Assembly: GCA_017937885.1 (NCBI GenBank)
Contig: JAGBCS010000022.1
Coordinates: 1 to 57,574, forward strand
Direction: 5' to 3'
Length of the DNA: 57,574 bases
DNA from: Bacteroidales bacterium
GTDB taxonomy: Bacteria; Bacteroidota; Bacteroidia; Bacteroidales; UBA932
Shown here: positions 22,520-31,114 of the stretch, one piece after another
Layout: every line of letters starts with the position of its first letter
How positions within the stretch are numbered: the stretch's first letter is position 1
Made by a program: the position numbers and the translations under genes
Notes under the pieces: generated by a model
The model's input: only the letters and a program-made list of their open reading frames with translations
Told to the model about the DNA's origin: nothing
Database searches by the model: none

Positions 22520-24871
22520 ATGAAAGATACGACAAAGAAGAAAATTGTAAAGTGGTTCTGGATCGTCTTTGCTTCCGGTGTAGCAGCAGTGGTCCTTCTT
22601 CTTACGGCAGTGTGGGCATTTGCCGACATACCTTCATTCGAAGACCTCGAGAATCCGGACAGCAAGCTTGCGACGCAGGTCATTGCCGAGGACGGCGAGA
22701 TCCTGACGACCTTCCATATTGAGAACAGGTCTTATGTAAGCTATGACGAACTGTCTCCGAATCTCGTGCATGCCGCTGTCGCAACAGAGGATTCAAGATT
22801 CTACAGGCATTCCGGCATCGACTTCGAAAGTCTGGGCCGCGTGCTGGTCAAGACGGTACTTGGCGGAAGTTCAAGCCAGGGAGGCGGAAGTACGATCACC
22901 CAGCAGCTGGCGAAGACCCTCTATCCGAGAGAGGATGTGAGCAGCAGGATACCGGGAGTCTCCACTCTAAAGATGGTGTGGATAAAGCTTAAGGAATGGG
23001 TGACTGCAGTCAAGCTCGAGCGCAGCTATACGAAGGACGAGATCATGAACATGTACATGAACCAGATCTTCTTCGGAAGCAATGCATACGGAATCAAGGC
23101 CGCTGCTCAGACCTTCTTCGGCAAGGCCCCTGTCGATCTGACTGTCGAGGAGGCGGCGACGCTCGTGGGCATGGTGAACAAGCCGACACGCTACAACCCT
23201 GTGCTGAATCCGGACAAGTCCCTCGCGCGAAGGAATCTCGTGATCTCCCGCATGGAGCAGAACGGATTCATAACGAAGGAGGAATGCGATTCGATACAGC
23301 AGATCCCGATAACATTGAATTATCAGATACAGGATCACAACGCAGGCGTCGGACCTTATTTCAGGGACATGCTCCGCCGCACCATGAATGCGAAGGAGCC
23401 TAAGCGTTCTTCATATGCTCAGTATGAGGATTATGTCGTGGATTCGTTGCTGTGGGCGGACGATGCCTTCTACGGATGGCTCAACAAGAACACGAAGGCC
23501 GACGGTTCGAAATACAATCTCGACAGGGATGGACTCCGTATCTACACCACCATCAACTACAAGATGCAGAAATATGCGGAAGAGGCTGTCGCCGAACATC
23601 TTGGAAAGGATCTTCAGAAAAGTTTCGACCGTCATCTGAAGTGGAACAGGAAGAAGCCTTTCGCAAGCGACGTCGACCAGAAGACCATAGACCAGCTGAT
23701 GAAGCAGGCAAGGAGATGGAGCGACCGTTACCGCATAATGAAGAACAACGGAGCGTCTGAGTCGGAGATCGTGAAGAGCTTCTCGCAGCCGGTCAAGATG
23801 CGTCTGTTCTCGTGGAACGGAAAGGGATATATCGATACCGTGATGACTCCGGACGATTCCATCAGATACTATAAGGGACATCTGCGCGCCGCATTCATGG
23901 CCATCGAACCTAATACCGGACACATCAAGGCCTACGTCGGGGGACCGAACTACCGTTATTTCAAGTATGACAACGTCCGTCAGGGAAAGCGTCAGGTGGG
24001 ATCGACGATCAAGCCTTTCCTCTATACCCTGGCGATGCAGGAGGGCATGAGTCCATGCGACAAGGTCGTGAACGTGCCCCAGACATTCATGGTCGGCGAT
24101 ACGACCTGGACTCCTAAGAGTACTGACAAGGACGAATGGATCGGCCAGACCGTGACCTTGAAATGGGGACTGACCAAGAGTTCGAACAACATATCTGCAT
24201 ATCTGATGAAGCAGTATGGCCCGGAGGCCATGGTTGAAATGATGAGGAAGATGGGTGTCGGATGTTATCTGGACCCGGTGAACCCATTGTGTGTCGGCTC
24301 TGCGGATATATCTGTCTATGAAATGGTTGCCGCATATAACACCTTCCCTTCAAAGGGTGTATATGTCTCGCCGATATTCGTTACGAGGATAGAGGACAGC
24401 ATGGGAAATGTGCTCGGCGAGTTCAATAACAGGAAGAAGGAGGCGATCAGTGACTATACGGCCTACCTCATGGCAAATCTGATGCAGGGTGTCGTAAACA
24501 GCGGAACCGGTATCCGACTAAGGGCCAAATACGGTCTCAAGGGAGAGATTGCGGGCAAGACAGGTACGACAAACGACCAGTCTGACGGATGGTTCATCGG
24601 ATATACGCCGTCTCTTACGGCAGGAGTGTGGGTTGGAGCGGAGGACCGTCAGGTGCACTTCGAGTCCCTTTCTCTCGGAGGCGGATCCAACATGGCGCTT
24701 CCAATATGGGGAATCTTCATGAAGAAGGTCGTGGAAGACGGCACTCTGGGAATCTATGAGACCGACAGGTTCGTGGCTCCTCCGGGAATCTCCCTCAACC
24801 TGAACTGTGACGGCAGCGATGCGGATGCCTCGGTAAGCGTTGCCGATGAAGAGGAATTTTTCTTTGATTGA
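22520..24871 (+). CDS. Class A penicillin-binding protein 1A (bifunctional)
   Basis: 783 residues. Bifunctional peptidoglycan synthase: the N-terminal membrane anchor (about 10-35) is followed by a GT51 glycosyltransferase domain (catalytic Glu90 in the ATEDSRFYRHSG motif, then GGSTITQQLAKTL near 125-138) and a transpeptidase domain with STIK (in RQVGSTIKPFLYT), SSN (in LTKSSNNISAY) and KTGTT. An insertion rich in Lys/Arg (about 370-420) separates the two domains. The C-terminal tail is short and acidic. It is followed after 5 bases by ddl and then prmC; the gene trio probably shares a transcript. Confidence 0.95.
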   Translation: MKDTTKKKIVKWFWIVFASGVAAVVLLLTAVWAFADIPSFEDLENPDSKLATQVIAEDGEILTTFHIENRSYVSYDELSPNLVHAAVATEDSRFYRHSGIDFESLGRVLVKTVLGGSSSQGGGSTITQQLAKTLYPREDVSSRIPGVSTLKMVWIKLKEWVTAVKLERSYTKDEIMNMYMNQIFFGSNAYGIKAAAQTFFGKAPVDLTVEEAATLVGMVNKPTRYNPVLNPDKSLARRNLVISRMEQNGFITKEECDSIQQIPITLNYQIQDHNAGVGPYFRDMLRRTMNAKEPKRSSYAQYEDYVVDSLLWADDAFYGWLNKNTKADGSKYNLDRDGLRIYTTINYKMQKYAEEAVAEHLGKDLQKSFDRHLKWNRKKPFASDVDQKTIDQLMKQARRWSDRYRIMKNNGASESEIVKSFSQPVKMRLFSWNGKGYIDTVMTPDDSIRYYKGHLRAAFMAIEPNTGHIKAYVGGPNYRYFKYDNVRQGKRQVGSTIKPFLYTLAMQEGMSPCDKVVNVPQTFMVGDTTWTPKSTDKDEWIGQTVTLKWGLTKSSNNISAYLMKQYGPEAMVEMMRKMGVGCYLDPVNPLCVGSADISVYEMVAAYNTFPSKGVYVSPIFVTRIEDSMGNVLGEFNNRKKEAISDYTAYLMANLMQGVVNSGTGIRLRAKYGLKGEIAGKTGTTNDQSDGWFIGYTPSLTAGVWVGAEDRQVHFESLSLGGGSNMALPIWGIFMKKVVEDGTLGIYETDRFVAPPGISLNLNCDGSDADASVSVADEEEFFFD

Positions 24872-24876
24872 TTTTT

Positions 24877-25884
24877 ATGAAAGCGATAGCAGTGATATAT
24901 GGCAGCGATTCTTCCGAGTGGGAGGTGTCGGTGCGCAGTGGTGAGTTCACCGCATCCCAGATCGATGGGACCAGATTTGATGTATACGAAGTGTTTGCCC
25001 GTTTCGGCAGCTGGACCCTTGCCGCATACAGAAGGAATGGCGGGGATAGGGTCGCTATTCCGGAAGGAGAGCGTCCGGTGATAGACAAGACGAATTTTTC
25101 TGCAGTGGTTGAGGGAGCGGAGGTCAGGTTTGAGTATGCCTACATCATGCAGCACGGAACTCCGGGCGAGAACGGTCTGATGCAGGGCTACCTCGAGATG
25201 ATCGGAGTGCCTCACAGCGGATGCAACGCCTTTGTTTCAGCCATTACCTTCGACAAGTTCTCATGCAAGAGCTATCTCAAGGATGTGGACTTCGTAAGAT
25301 GTGCGGACGATCTGTTCATCAGAAAAGGCGAGCAGCATGAGGCTCTGGCGCAGAAGGCAGTCGACCGCCTCGGGCTTCCGATGTTCGTGAAGCCGACCGA
25401 TGGAGGCAGCAGTTTCGGCGTGACGAAGGTCAAGAAGATAGAGGATTTCGACAAGGCTGTTGAGGATGCTTTCGCTGAAGGAAAGACCATAATGGCTGAG
25501 GCGGCCATCGTAGGACGTGAACTGACATGTGCCGTATATTTCAATGGAAAGGAGAATGTTGCGCTTCCTGTCATAGAGATTCTGACCGAAAATGAGTTTT
25601 TCGACTATGAGGCGAAGTACAACGGACATAGCAAGGAGGTCTGCCCGGCGCATATACCTGATGCGTTGAGGGATGAAATTCAGGACACCTCGAAGAAGAT
25701 CTATGCTCATCTCGGATGCTCCGGTCTGGTCAGAGTGGATTATATCTGTGCGGAAGAGGGCTTGTATTTCCTTGAGGTGAACACGATTCCTGGCATGACA
25801 TCGGCTTCGCTTGTACCGCAGATGGTGCGTGCAGCGGGACTGTCGATGACCGATTTCCTCACAACTGTAATCGAAAACTCCTGA
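24877..25884 (+). CDS. ddl: D-alanine--D-alanine ligase
   Basis: ATP-dependent synthesis of the D-Ala-D-Ala dipeptide for peptidoglycan precursors. 335 residues from ATG 24877 (MKAIAVIYG); a TTG nine bases upstream overlapping the PBP stop would also be in frame but is less likely. ATP-grasp fold: the FVKPTDGGSSFGVTKV loop (about 168-183), the VRVDYI and FLEVNTIPGMT metal/substrate region near the C-terminus, and the HGTPGENG motif at about 89-96 are conserved. It sits between a class A PBP and prmC, in keeping with a cell-wall role. Confidence 0.95.
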   Translation: MKAIAVIYGSDSSEWEVSVRSGEFTASQIDGTRFDVYEVFARFGSWTLAAYRRNGGDRVAIPEGERPVIDKTNFSAVVEGAEVRFEYAYIMQHGTPGENGLMQGYLEMIGVPHSGCNAFVSAITFDKFSCKSYLKDVDFVRCADDLFIRKGEQHEALAQKAVDRLGLPMFVKPTDGGSSFGVTKVKKIEDFDKAVEDAFAEGKTIMAEAAIVGRELTCAVYFNGKENVALPVIEILTENEFFDYEAKYNGHSKEVCPAHIPDALRDEIQDTSKKIYAHLGCSGLVRVDYICAEEGLYFLEVNTIPGMTSASLVPQMVRAAGLSMTDFLTTVIENS

Positions 25885-25886
25885 TC

Positions 25887-26840
25887 GTGTTACTGAAGGA
25901 GTTGATCAATAAAGGTGTAGAGACCGTTTCTGCGTCTTTCCCTGAAAGGGAGGCGCGAGAGATGGTCTTTGCTTTTCTGGAGGATCATATAGGGACAAGG
26001 AAGCATACCCATATCATCGAGCCGGGTTATGAAGTGGCTTCGGAAGATGTCCGGGAGGCTGTCACTGCATTCGGGAGGATGGCGGCAGGGGAGCCTCTTC
26101 AGTATGTTACTGGCAAGGCGGATTTCTATGGCCGCCGTTTCCGTGTGACTCCGGATGTGCTGATTCCTCGTCCGGAGACCGAACTGCTTTGCCGTATGGC
26201 TGCAGACCTTGGATTCCGGCACAGAGGTTTGCAGGACCCCTGCGTCCGCCGCGAAAGCGGCTTTACGCACCCCCTGGCCGGGGGTGGCATGTCCTGCAAA
26301 CCTCTGTGCCGGAATCCAAGGGTGTTGGATCTCTGTACGGGAAGCGGGTGCATTGCCTGGACTTTAGCCCTGGAGATGCCTGGAGCCGAGGTGACGGCTG
26401 CAGATATCTCGGACGGCGCCTTGGCGGTTGCATCATCTCAGGATTTCGCTGATGAACTTTCTCGCAGCGGAGCTGTCGCTCCTACTTTCATCAAGGCTGA
26501 TGTCCTGTCAGGCCCGTCTTTTCAGACTCCGCATTTCGACATCATCGTCAGCAATCCTCCTTATGTCATGGATAAGGAGAAGTCCCTCATGCGGGCCAAT
26601 GTCCTGGACCATGAGCCTCATCTGGCTCTTTTTGTGTCAGACGAGGATCCGCTTGTCTTTTACAGAGCCGTTGCAGACTGGGCTTCCGTTCTTCTTTCAG
26701 ATGATGGATTCGGAATAGTGGAAATAAACGAGGCATTGGGCCGTGAGACAGCTGATGTCTTTCTGAACAGAGGGTTCTCTTATGCTGAAGTACATCAGGA
26801 CTTGTCTTCAAAAGACCGCTTCATAGTATTCAGACGATGA
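25887..26840 (+). CDS. prmC: Peptide chain release factor N5-glutamine methyltransferase carrying an in-frame palindromic insertion
   Basis: Methylates the GGQ glutamine of release factors RF1 and RF2. The start is GTG 25887, three bases after ddl ends. 317 residues: an N-terminal helical domain (1-100) with LIPRPETELL at about 91-100, a SAM motif VLDLCTGSGCIAW, and the catalytic NPPY in IIVSNPPYV. Between ELLCRMAADL and RVLDL there are about 35 residues not expected in homologues, encoded by a 115-bp perfect-arm palindrome (26207-26321). The frame is kept and the motifs on both sides are intact, so the protein is probably functional with a surface loop. Family average is about 280 residues. 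Confidence 0.93.
   Translation: MLLKELINKGVETVSASFPEREAREMVFAFLEDHIGTRKHTHIIEPGYEVASEDVREAVTAFGRMAAGEPLQYVTGKADFYGRRFRVTPDVLIPRPETELLCRMAADLGFRHRGLQDPCVRRESGFTHPLAGGGMSCKPLCRNPRVLDLCTGSGCIAWTLALEMPGAEVTAADISDGALAVASSQDFADELSRSGAVAPTFIKADVLSGPSFQTPHFDIIVSNPPYVMDKEKSLMRANVLDHEPHLALFVSDEDPLVFYRAVADWASVLLSDDGFGIVEINEALGRETADVFLNRGFSYAEVHQDLSSKDRFIVFRR
26207..26321. repeat. 115-bp palindromic element inserted in prmC
   Basis: Perfect 31-bp inverted arms: 26207-26237 and 26291-26321 (CCTTGGATTCCGGCACAGAG at the left outer end and its complement at the right). The 53-nt centre contains two further stems: TGCGT-cc-GCCGC-GAAA-GCGGC-ttt-ACGCA (26241-26269) and CCCCC-tggcc-GGGGG (26270-26284). The whole can fold as a cruciform or three-way junction. 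Because the arms are complementary, one strand encodes GFRHRGLQD on one side and CKPLCRNPR on the other. It resembles palindromic elements that insert in frame, such as Rickettsia RPE. Confidence 0.88.
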
Positions 26841-26841
26841 A

Positions 26842-26878
26842 AAATTTGTTTGGTTTTTTATAAAAATTAAACAAATTT
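26842..26878 (+). terminator. AT-rich hairpin after prmC
   Basis: AAATTTGTTT (26842-26851) pairs with AAACAAATTT (26869-26878), 10 bp, directly downstream of the prmC stop at 26840. GC content is too low for a typical terminator, but the position fits. Confidence 0.45.
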
Positions 26879-26912
26879 CAGACTATAAATCGCCGTTTGA
26901 CGCATGTCAGAT

Positions 26913-26959
26913 GGCTATTTTTGAAAATAGCCGTTTACCATTTCGTTACACGGCTATTT
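26913..26959 (+). promoter_or_regulatory. Overlapping alternative hairpins before the 26993 lipoprotein gene
   Basis: Three related arms: GGCTATTTT (26913-26921), AAAATAGCC(G) (26924-26933) and CGGCTATT (26951-26958). The middle arm can pair with either the first (9 bp, loop TG) or the third (AATAGCCG/CGGCTATT, 8 bp), giving two mutually exclusive stems. The likely -7 box of the downstream gene (GACCTTTG near 26965) lies after them, so the role may be terminator/operator rather than attenuator. Confidence 0.4.
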
Positions 26960-26992
26960 CTCCGGACCTTTGCATCGTAAAACATTCGGATT

Positions 26993-28222
26993 ATGAACAG
27001 AGGTATTTTGATTCTTATGATTTCAGTGCTGCCGGCGATGACCTTGCTTTCATGCGAGGTGCTCGATGACGACATAGAAAAGCATGTTGCTGATGAGCCG
27101 GACAGCACGTTTGTGGGGCTGGATGAAGTGGCGGAAGTCCTTTCTGCAATTCCATTGGGGTCTGCCCAGCTGAGCGAAGTCTTTTCGGCCGTATCCTCTT
27201 CGTCCGGAAACGGCTATGATGAGGAGTACACCATGAGGAATCTGTTTGAAAGTCCGGGCCTCGGGGTAGGTGACAAGGACACAAGGACGGTTGAGGCCTG
27301 GCAGGAACCTTTGAGAGATCTGATCGAGAAGCAGGTCTATTCGATGTCATCTACCAAGGTTTCGGGCGGCAGGGTGGATCCGGAGGCTTTTCTCGCGGCA
27401 TTGACGAAGTCAGACATCCAGATCTATTGGCCGTTTTCAGGTGATTGGGACGGAGAGTCGACGCCGATAATAACATACGATCCGGAAGACGGTTCTGCTG
27501 CAAATATAGGATATAGGCTTGTATATAATGATGATGGGTCCGGCCAGGTGGAGGAGGTGATAGTTGATGAGGAGATGGCGAAAGGACAGCCGGTTTGGGT
27601 AGTGAACAGGAATGATGATGCCGGCTATACCTCACTTGAGATGCTGAGAAGGGAAGATCCGGCGTGGGGCGAAGGAGGCGGAACCATCATCGTCAAGCCA
27701 GCTTCTGCGGCTGCGCTCAAAGGAACGGAAGACTCGTTCAAGACCATGATTCTCAAGGATTTTACAATGAAGAGGAATTATGATTCGTGGTTCGCTGGAG
27801 CATCTGAGTTTTTCGTGAAGACCGGTTATGTTGATGATTTCACCGCATCGACAGAGGCGGAGCTGAGGCTCTACAATCCGATGGTCACGGACTTCATGAT
27901 AGTGGTCAAGAGGAATCAGGTAGGCAAACCTCAACCGTTCAATGCGATACTGATGTCCGACTGGTCCGACCAGATGTCTGAATGCGCATTCATGATTACG
28001 GAAGATGACGGAGGGACGCAGACAGACTGGACGGCAAAAGCGAAGGTCTATGTTGCCGGCAAAAGCTATGGAGTGGAAGTGACTTTTCCTGTGAATACAA
28101 AGGACGACATCGTATGGCGCGGCAGCCTTTCAGGCAAGTGGCTTGAGGCGAATGATGATGTCGTGGGCCACTTCGGTGATGTGGACCTTACTTTCGAGAT
28201 TGTGGAGAATCAGATTCCTTGA
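26993..28222 (+). CDS. Unrecognised lipoprotein
   Basis: 409 residues with a clear lipobox LLSC (Cys21) after a hydrophobic signal peptide. After an acidic segment (22-60) there is no domain I recognise; the C-terminal half has repeated YxxxxxV type beta strands (for example VYVAGKSYGVEVTFPV, then VGHFGDVDLTFEIV). A DP-rich loop appears around residues 153-175. The gene stands alone; its 3' end overlaps the convergent U32 peptidase gene by 35 bases. Likely an exported surface protein of unknown function. Confidence 0.8.
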   Translation: MNRGILILMISVLPAMTLLSCEVLDDDIEKHVADEPDSTFVGLDEVAEVLSAIPLGSAQLSEVFSAVSSSSGNGYDEEYTMRNLFESPGLGVGDKDTRTVEAWQEPLRDLIEKQVYSMSSTKVSGGRVDPEAFLAALTKSDIQIYWPFSGDWDGESTPIITYDPEDGSAANIGYRLVYNDDGSGQVEEVIVDEEMAKGQPVWVVNRNDDAGYTSLEMLRREDPAWGEGGGTIIVKPASAAALKGTEDSFKTMILKDFTMKRNYDSWFAGASEFFVKTGYVDDFTASTEAELRLYNPMVTDFMIVVKRNQVGKPQPFNAILMSDWSDQMSECAFMITEDDGGTQTDWTAKAKVYVAGKSYGVEVTFPVNTKDDIVWRGSLSGKWLEANDDVVGHFGDVDLTFEIVENQIP

Positions 28223-30083
28223 GGACCATCTCGCAGTTCCTGCAGTCGAATGAAAGTGAGAAGCTTCTTCCGTTGTTGAGAAGGAAGAGAGGACCGCTGT
28301 CCTTGCATCCATGATGCTTCGGGCACATTCCGAGCTCGAAGCGGATGCAGTATTTCGAACGCATGAGTTCGGCGTCGTGGATGTGTGAAAGCTCATATGC
28401 CGGGCTTGCTGCAGCTGCTCCGCATGCAAGATGAACTTTTTCAGATAAAAGGTTTGATATGTTGTTTTTGTAAGTGGCATTCTTCTGAGGGAATCGTTTC
28501 CATGCTTCCATGCCTTCCGGCTTTCTCAGGAGAATGTCCTTTTTCATGCACGGTATCTGTTCCAGCATTTCAGCAAGTTCACGTCTGACAGCATTCAATG
28601 CCGATGCGCTCATGAAAGGAATGTCTCCGGCGTCATCGATGTTCCTGACATGGAACCGATAGTGCAGGGCGGCCTTGCCGATCTGGCTGCGGATCATTTC
28701 CGTCATTCGGATCCTGTTGTCGGCTGCCTGTCCGGATGTTCCGGATACAGCCTCTACCGATCTGCCGTCTTCGCTCAATGCAACAGCCTTGAGATGGCTG
28801 CTTCCGTCGGCAGATGTGAAAGAAACATCCACCATGACATCGATGCTTCGAGTGCATGCCTGCCTTTCAAGCTCACGCTCGAAGGCGACATTCATGTTCC
28901 TGTAGAGCCTGGCGCCGACAAACGCTTCAGGTACTGCTTTGCAGCGTATGCTTTGTCCTTCGCAGACATCTCCTCTGAATCCTACGACATTCCCGTCTTT
29001 GGCTACAAACGAGAATCCGTCGCCATTGTTCAGACTTATGCCTTTTCTGGCCGGACGGATGGTCATGGCCGAGCGTTCTCTGTTCAAGGATGTGATTTCT
29101 CCGATTTCCTCTCCCATCGATTTGGCTGCATCCATGGCAGCCCATTTCCCGCGCTTTCCGTCGATGTAGAGTTCTGTGTAGCCTCTGTTGAATGTCTTGG
29201 ATGTATCCGGAACAAACCCTCCGGTCACAGATCCGAACGAGCCTCTTTCGTATTCATCCGCGCGCTTCTCCACGATTCTGTCGAGAGCCATGGAATAATC
29301 CCTGACCACATTCCTGACATACGAAGCGTTCTTCAGCCTGCCTTCAATCTTGAATGAGCTTATTCCGGCATCTGCCAGTTCCTCGATCCTTGCCTTAAGG
29401 TTATAGTCCTTGAGAGACAGCAGGGCCTTGTCCTTGACAAGAATCCTTCCCGATGCATCCGCAAGGTCGTATCTTGAACGGCATGCCTGTATGCAGGCGC
29501 CCCTGTTCGCGCTTCGTCCGGCAATCCTCTCGGACAGGTAGCACTGACCGCTGTAGCAGACGCACAGTGCTCCATGGACGAAGAATTCAAGTTCGCATGT
29601 CACTGCCTTTCTTATCGCGCGTATCTGTTCGAGGGAAAGCTCCCTTTCGAGAATCAGTCTGGAGAATCCGAGACTTTCGAGGAAGACCGCCTGCTCCGGC
29701 GTCCTTATGGCGCATTGTGTGGATGCATGAAGAGGTATATGGAAGTCCTCCCTCAAGTTGCCGATGCCGCTACGGGCCATTTCAATGATGGAAAGATCCT
29801 GTATGATCAGAGCGTCTGCCCCGGCTTCCTGCACCTGCAGCATCTGCCTGTAGGCGGCTTCAAGCTCGTCATCATATAGGATGGTGTTCAGCGCAACGAA
29901 TATCCTTGCTCCGAATCTGTGGGCATAAGAGCAGAGCTGCCGTATGTCATCGACGGTATTGCCGGCAGCCTGTCTTGCTCCGAACTGCGGTCCGGCTATA
30001 TACACAGCATCGGCACCGCAGTCTATTGCTGCGATGCCGACCTGTATGTCTCTTGCCGGGGCAAGCAGTTCGAGCTGTCTCAT
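28188..30083 (-). CDS. U32-family protein, probable RlhA-like rRNA hydroxylation factor
   Basis: 631 residues. U32 proteins are Fe-S enzymes for prephenate- or O2-dependent RNA hydroxylation rather than classical peptidases; length above 600 with an extended C-terminus (DUF3656-like) fits the RlhA (YdcP) group, which modifies C2501 of 23S rRNA, better than TrhP (about 450). The N-terminus LELLAPARDIQVGIAAIDCGADAVY is the family start; the cysteine cluster GACIQACRSRYDL (about residues 195-207) and later CRNC-type cysteines likely bind a cluster. It begins 6 bases after the TPR gene stop and is probably cotranscribed with it. Confidence 0.85.
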   Translation of the reverse strand: MRQLELLAPARDIQVGIAAIDCGADAVYIAGPQFGARQAAGNTVDDIRQLCSYAHRFGARIFVALNTILYDDELEAAYRQMLQVQEAGADALIIQDLSIIEMARSGIGNLREDFHIPLHASTQCAIRTPEQAVFLESLGFSRLILERELSLEQIRAIRKAVTCELEFFVHGALCVCYSGQCYLSERIAGRSANRGACIQACRSRYDLADASGRILVKDKALLSLKDYNLKARIEELADAGISSFKIEGRLKNASYVRNVVRDYSMALDRIVEKRADEYERGSFGSVTGGFVPDTSKTFNRGYTELYIDGKRGKWAAMDAAKSMGEEIGEITSLNRERSAMTIRPARKGISLNNGDGFSFVAKDGNVVGFRGDVCEGQSIRCKAVPEAFVGARLYRNMNVAFERELERQACTRSIDVMVDVSFTSADGSSHLKAVALSEDGRSVEAVSGTSGQAADNRIRMTEMIRSQIGKAALHYRFHVRNIDDAGDIPFMSASALNAVRRELAEMLEQIPCMKKDILLRKPEGMEAWKRFPQKNATYKNNISNLLSEKVHLACGAAAASPAYELSHIHDAELMRSKYCIRFELGMCPKHHGCKDSGPLFLLNNGRSFSLSFDCRNCEMVLKESDSPQSRK

Positions 30084-30089
30084 CGACTG

Positions 30090-31019
30090 TTAGAGGGTCT
30101 TGAGCTGCTCCTGTGCTGTAGCACCGTACTGAGGATCGCTGACGATCATCTGGTAGTACTCTTTAGCCTTCTCCTTGTTGCCTGTCTGCTGGTAGAGAGC
30201 TGCGATGGTGTACTTCACTGCACCTGCATCCTTTGCGTTTGGCTTGAGGGCGATATACTTCTCATAGAAGCCGATGCACTCTGCGTTCTTGCCGAGCTGC
30301 TGAGCTGCGCCTGCTGCAAGTCTGTATGCATTGGCATTTTCAAGATACTCGTTTGACTTTGCAGCAAAGTCGATGGTCTCCTGATACTTCTTAGCCTTGC
30401 TGGCTGCCTGAGCCTGCTTTACATAGATTGTAGAGAGCTGCTTGTGTGCATTCTTCTCCTGGCCGTTTGCTGCAGCCTGAAGGTAAGCAGCCTCAGCTTC
30501 AGCAACCTTTCCCTGTGAGCCGAGAGCCATTCCGAGACGGAGTGCCGCCATTCCGTTAGCTGCATCGGCGTCAAGAACCTGCTGGTATGCTGCAGCCGCT
30601 CCTGCGAAATCCTTTGCGTTGAGGAGGTCGTTACCCTTTGACATGTGTACCTGAGGAACGAGTGTCTTTGCGTCCTCTACAACGTCAGATGCTCCGTAAA
30701 GCTCTGCAACTTCTGCAGTCTTTGCAAGCTGCTCGAGCGCACCTTCGTAGTTCTCTGCCTTGATCATATCCTTTGCGATAGAAGCCATGAGAGCTGGGAT
30801 TGTGCCCTTGCAGTTGTTTGCGATGTCCATTCCTTCGTCTCCGAGAGCCTCTGCCATAGAGAGTGCGGTCTGGAAGTGCTCGAGAGCAGCTTCCTTGTTA
30901 CCCATCTGAAGCTCCATTGCACCGTTGTTGTAGCTTTCTGTTGCCTGGTTGATGTCCTGTGCGAACATTACTCCTGCTGACATAGCGGCAGCTGTAATCA
31001 AAAGAAAAATCTTCTTCAT
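30090..31019 (-). CDS. Secreted tetratricopeptide-repeat protein
   Basis: 309 residues with a signal peptide (MKKIFLLITAAAMSAGVMFAQD, cleaved near residue 20). The body is built of TPR motifs (about 25-60, 105-170, 200-285), recognisable by the ALxLGxALxxQGKVAEAEAAYL-like pattern. Alanine- and lysine-rich. TPR proteins act as scaffolds in Bacteroidota envelopes; the partner is unknown. A TATTTTTG promoter box lies at 31068-31075, and transcription continues into the U32 gene. Confidence 0.85.
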   Translation of the reverse strand: MKKIFLLITAAAMSAGVMFAQDINQATESYNNGAMELQMGNKEAALEHFQTALSMAEALGDEGMDIANNCKGTIPALMASIAKDMIKAENYEGALEQLAKTAEVAELYGASDVVEDAKTLVPQVHMSKGNDLLNAKDFAGAAAAYQQVLDADAANGMAALRLGMALGSQGKVAEAEAAYLQAAANGQEKNAHKQLSTIYVKQAQAASKAKKYQETIDFAAKSNEYLENANAYRLAAGAAQQLGKNAECIGFYEKYIALKPNAKDAGAVKYTIAALYQQTGNKEKAKEYYQMIVSDPQYGATAQEQLKTL

Positions 31020-31067
31020 AGCGTTATTTAAAATTTAATTATTAGTATCCAATACGTCACAAAGTTG

Positions 31068-31075
31068 CAAAAATA
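31068..31075 (-). promoter_or_regulatory. -7 promoter box of the TPR/U32 unit
   Basis: Minus strand TATTTTTG (TAnnTTTG), 49 bases upstream of the TPR ATG. The plus-strand box of the divergent M16 gene lies 15 bases further on. Confidence 0.6.
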
Positions 31076-31089
31076 GAAAATTTTTGTCG

Positions 31090-31097
31090 TAATTTTG
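31090..31097 (+). promoter_or_regulatory. -7 promoter box of the M16-like gene
   Basis: TAATTTTG (TAnnTTTG), 18 bases upstream of the M16-like ATG. Confidence 0.6.
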
Positions 31098-31114
31098 CAA
31101 AACCCAATGGTTTT

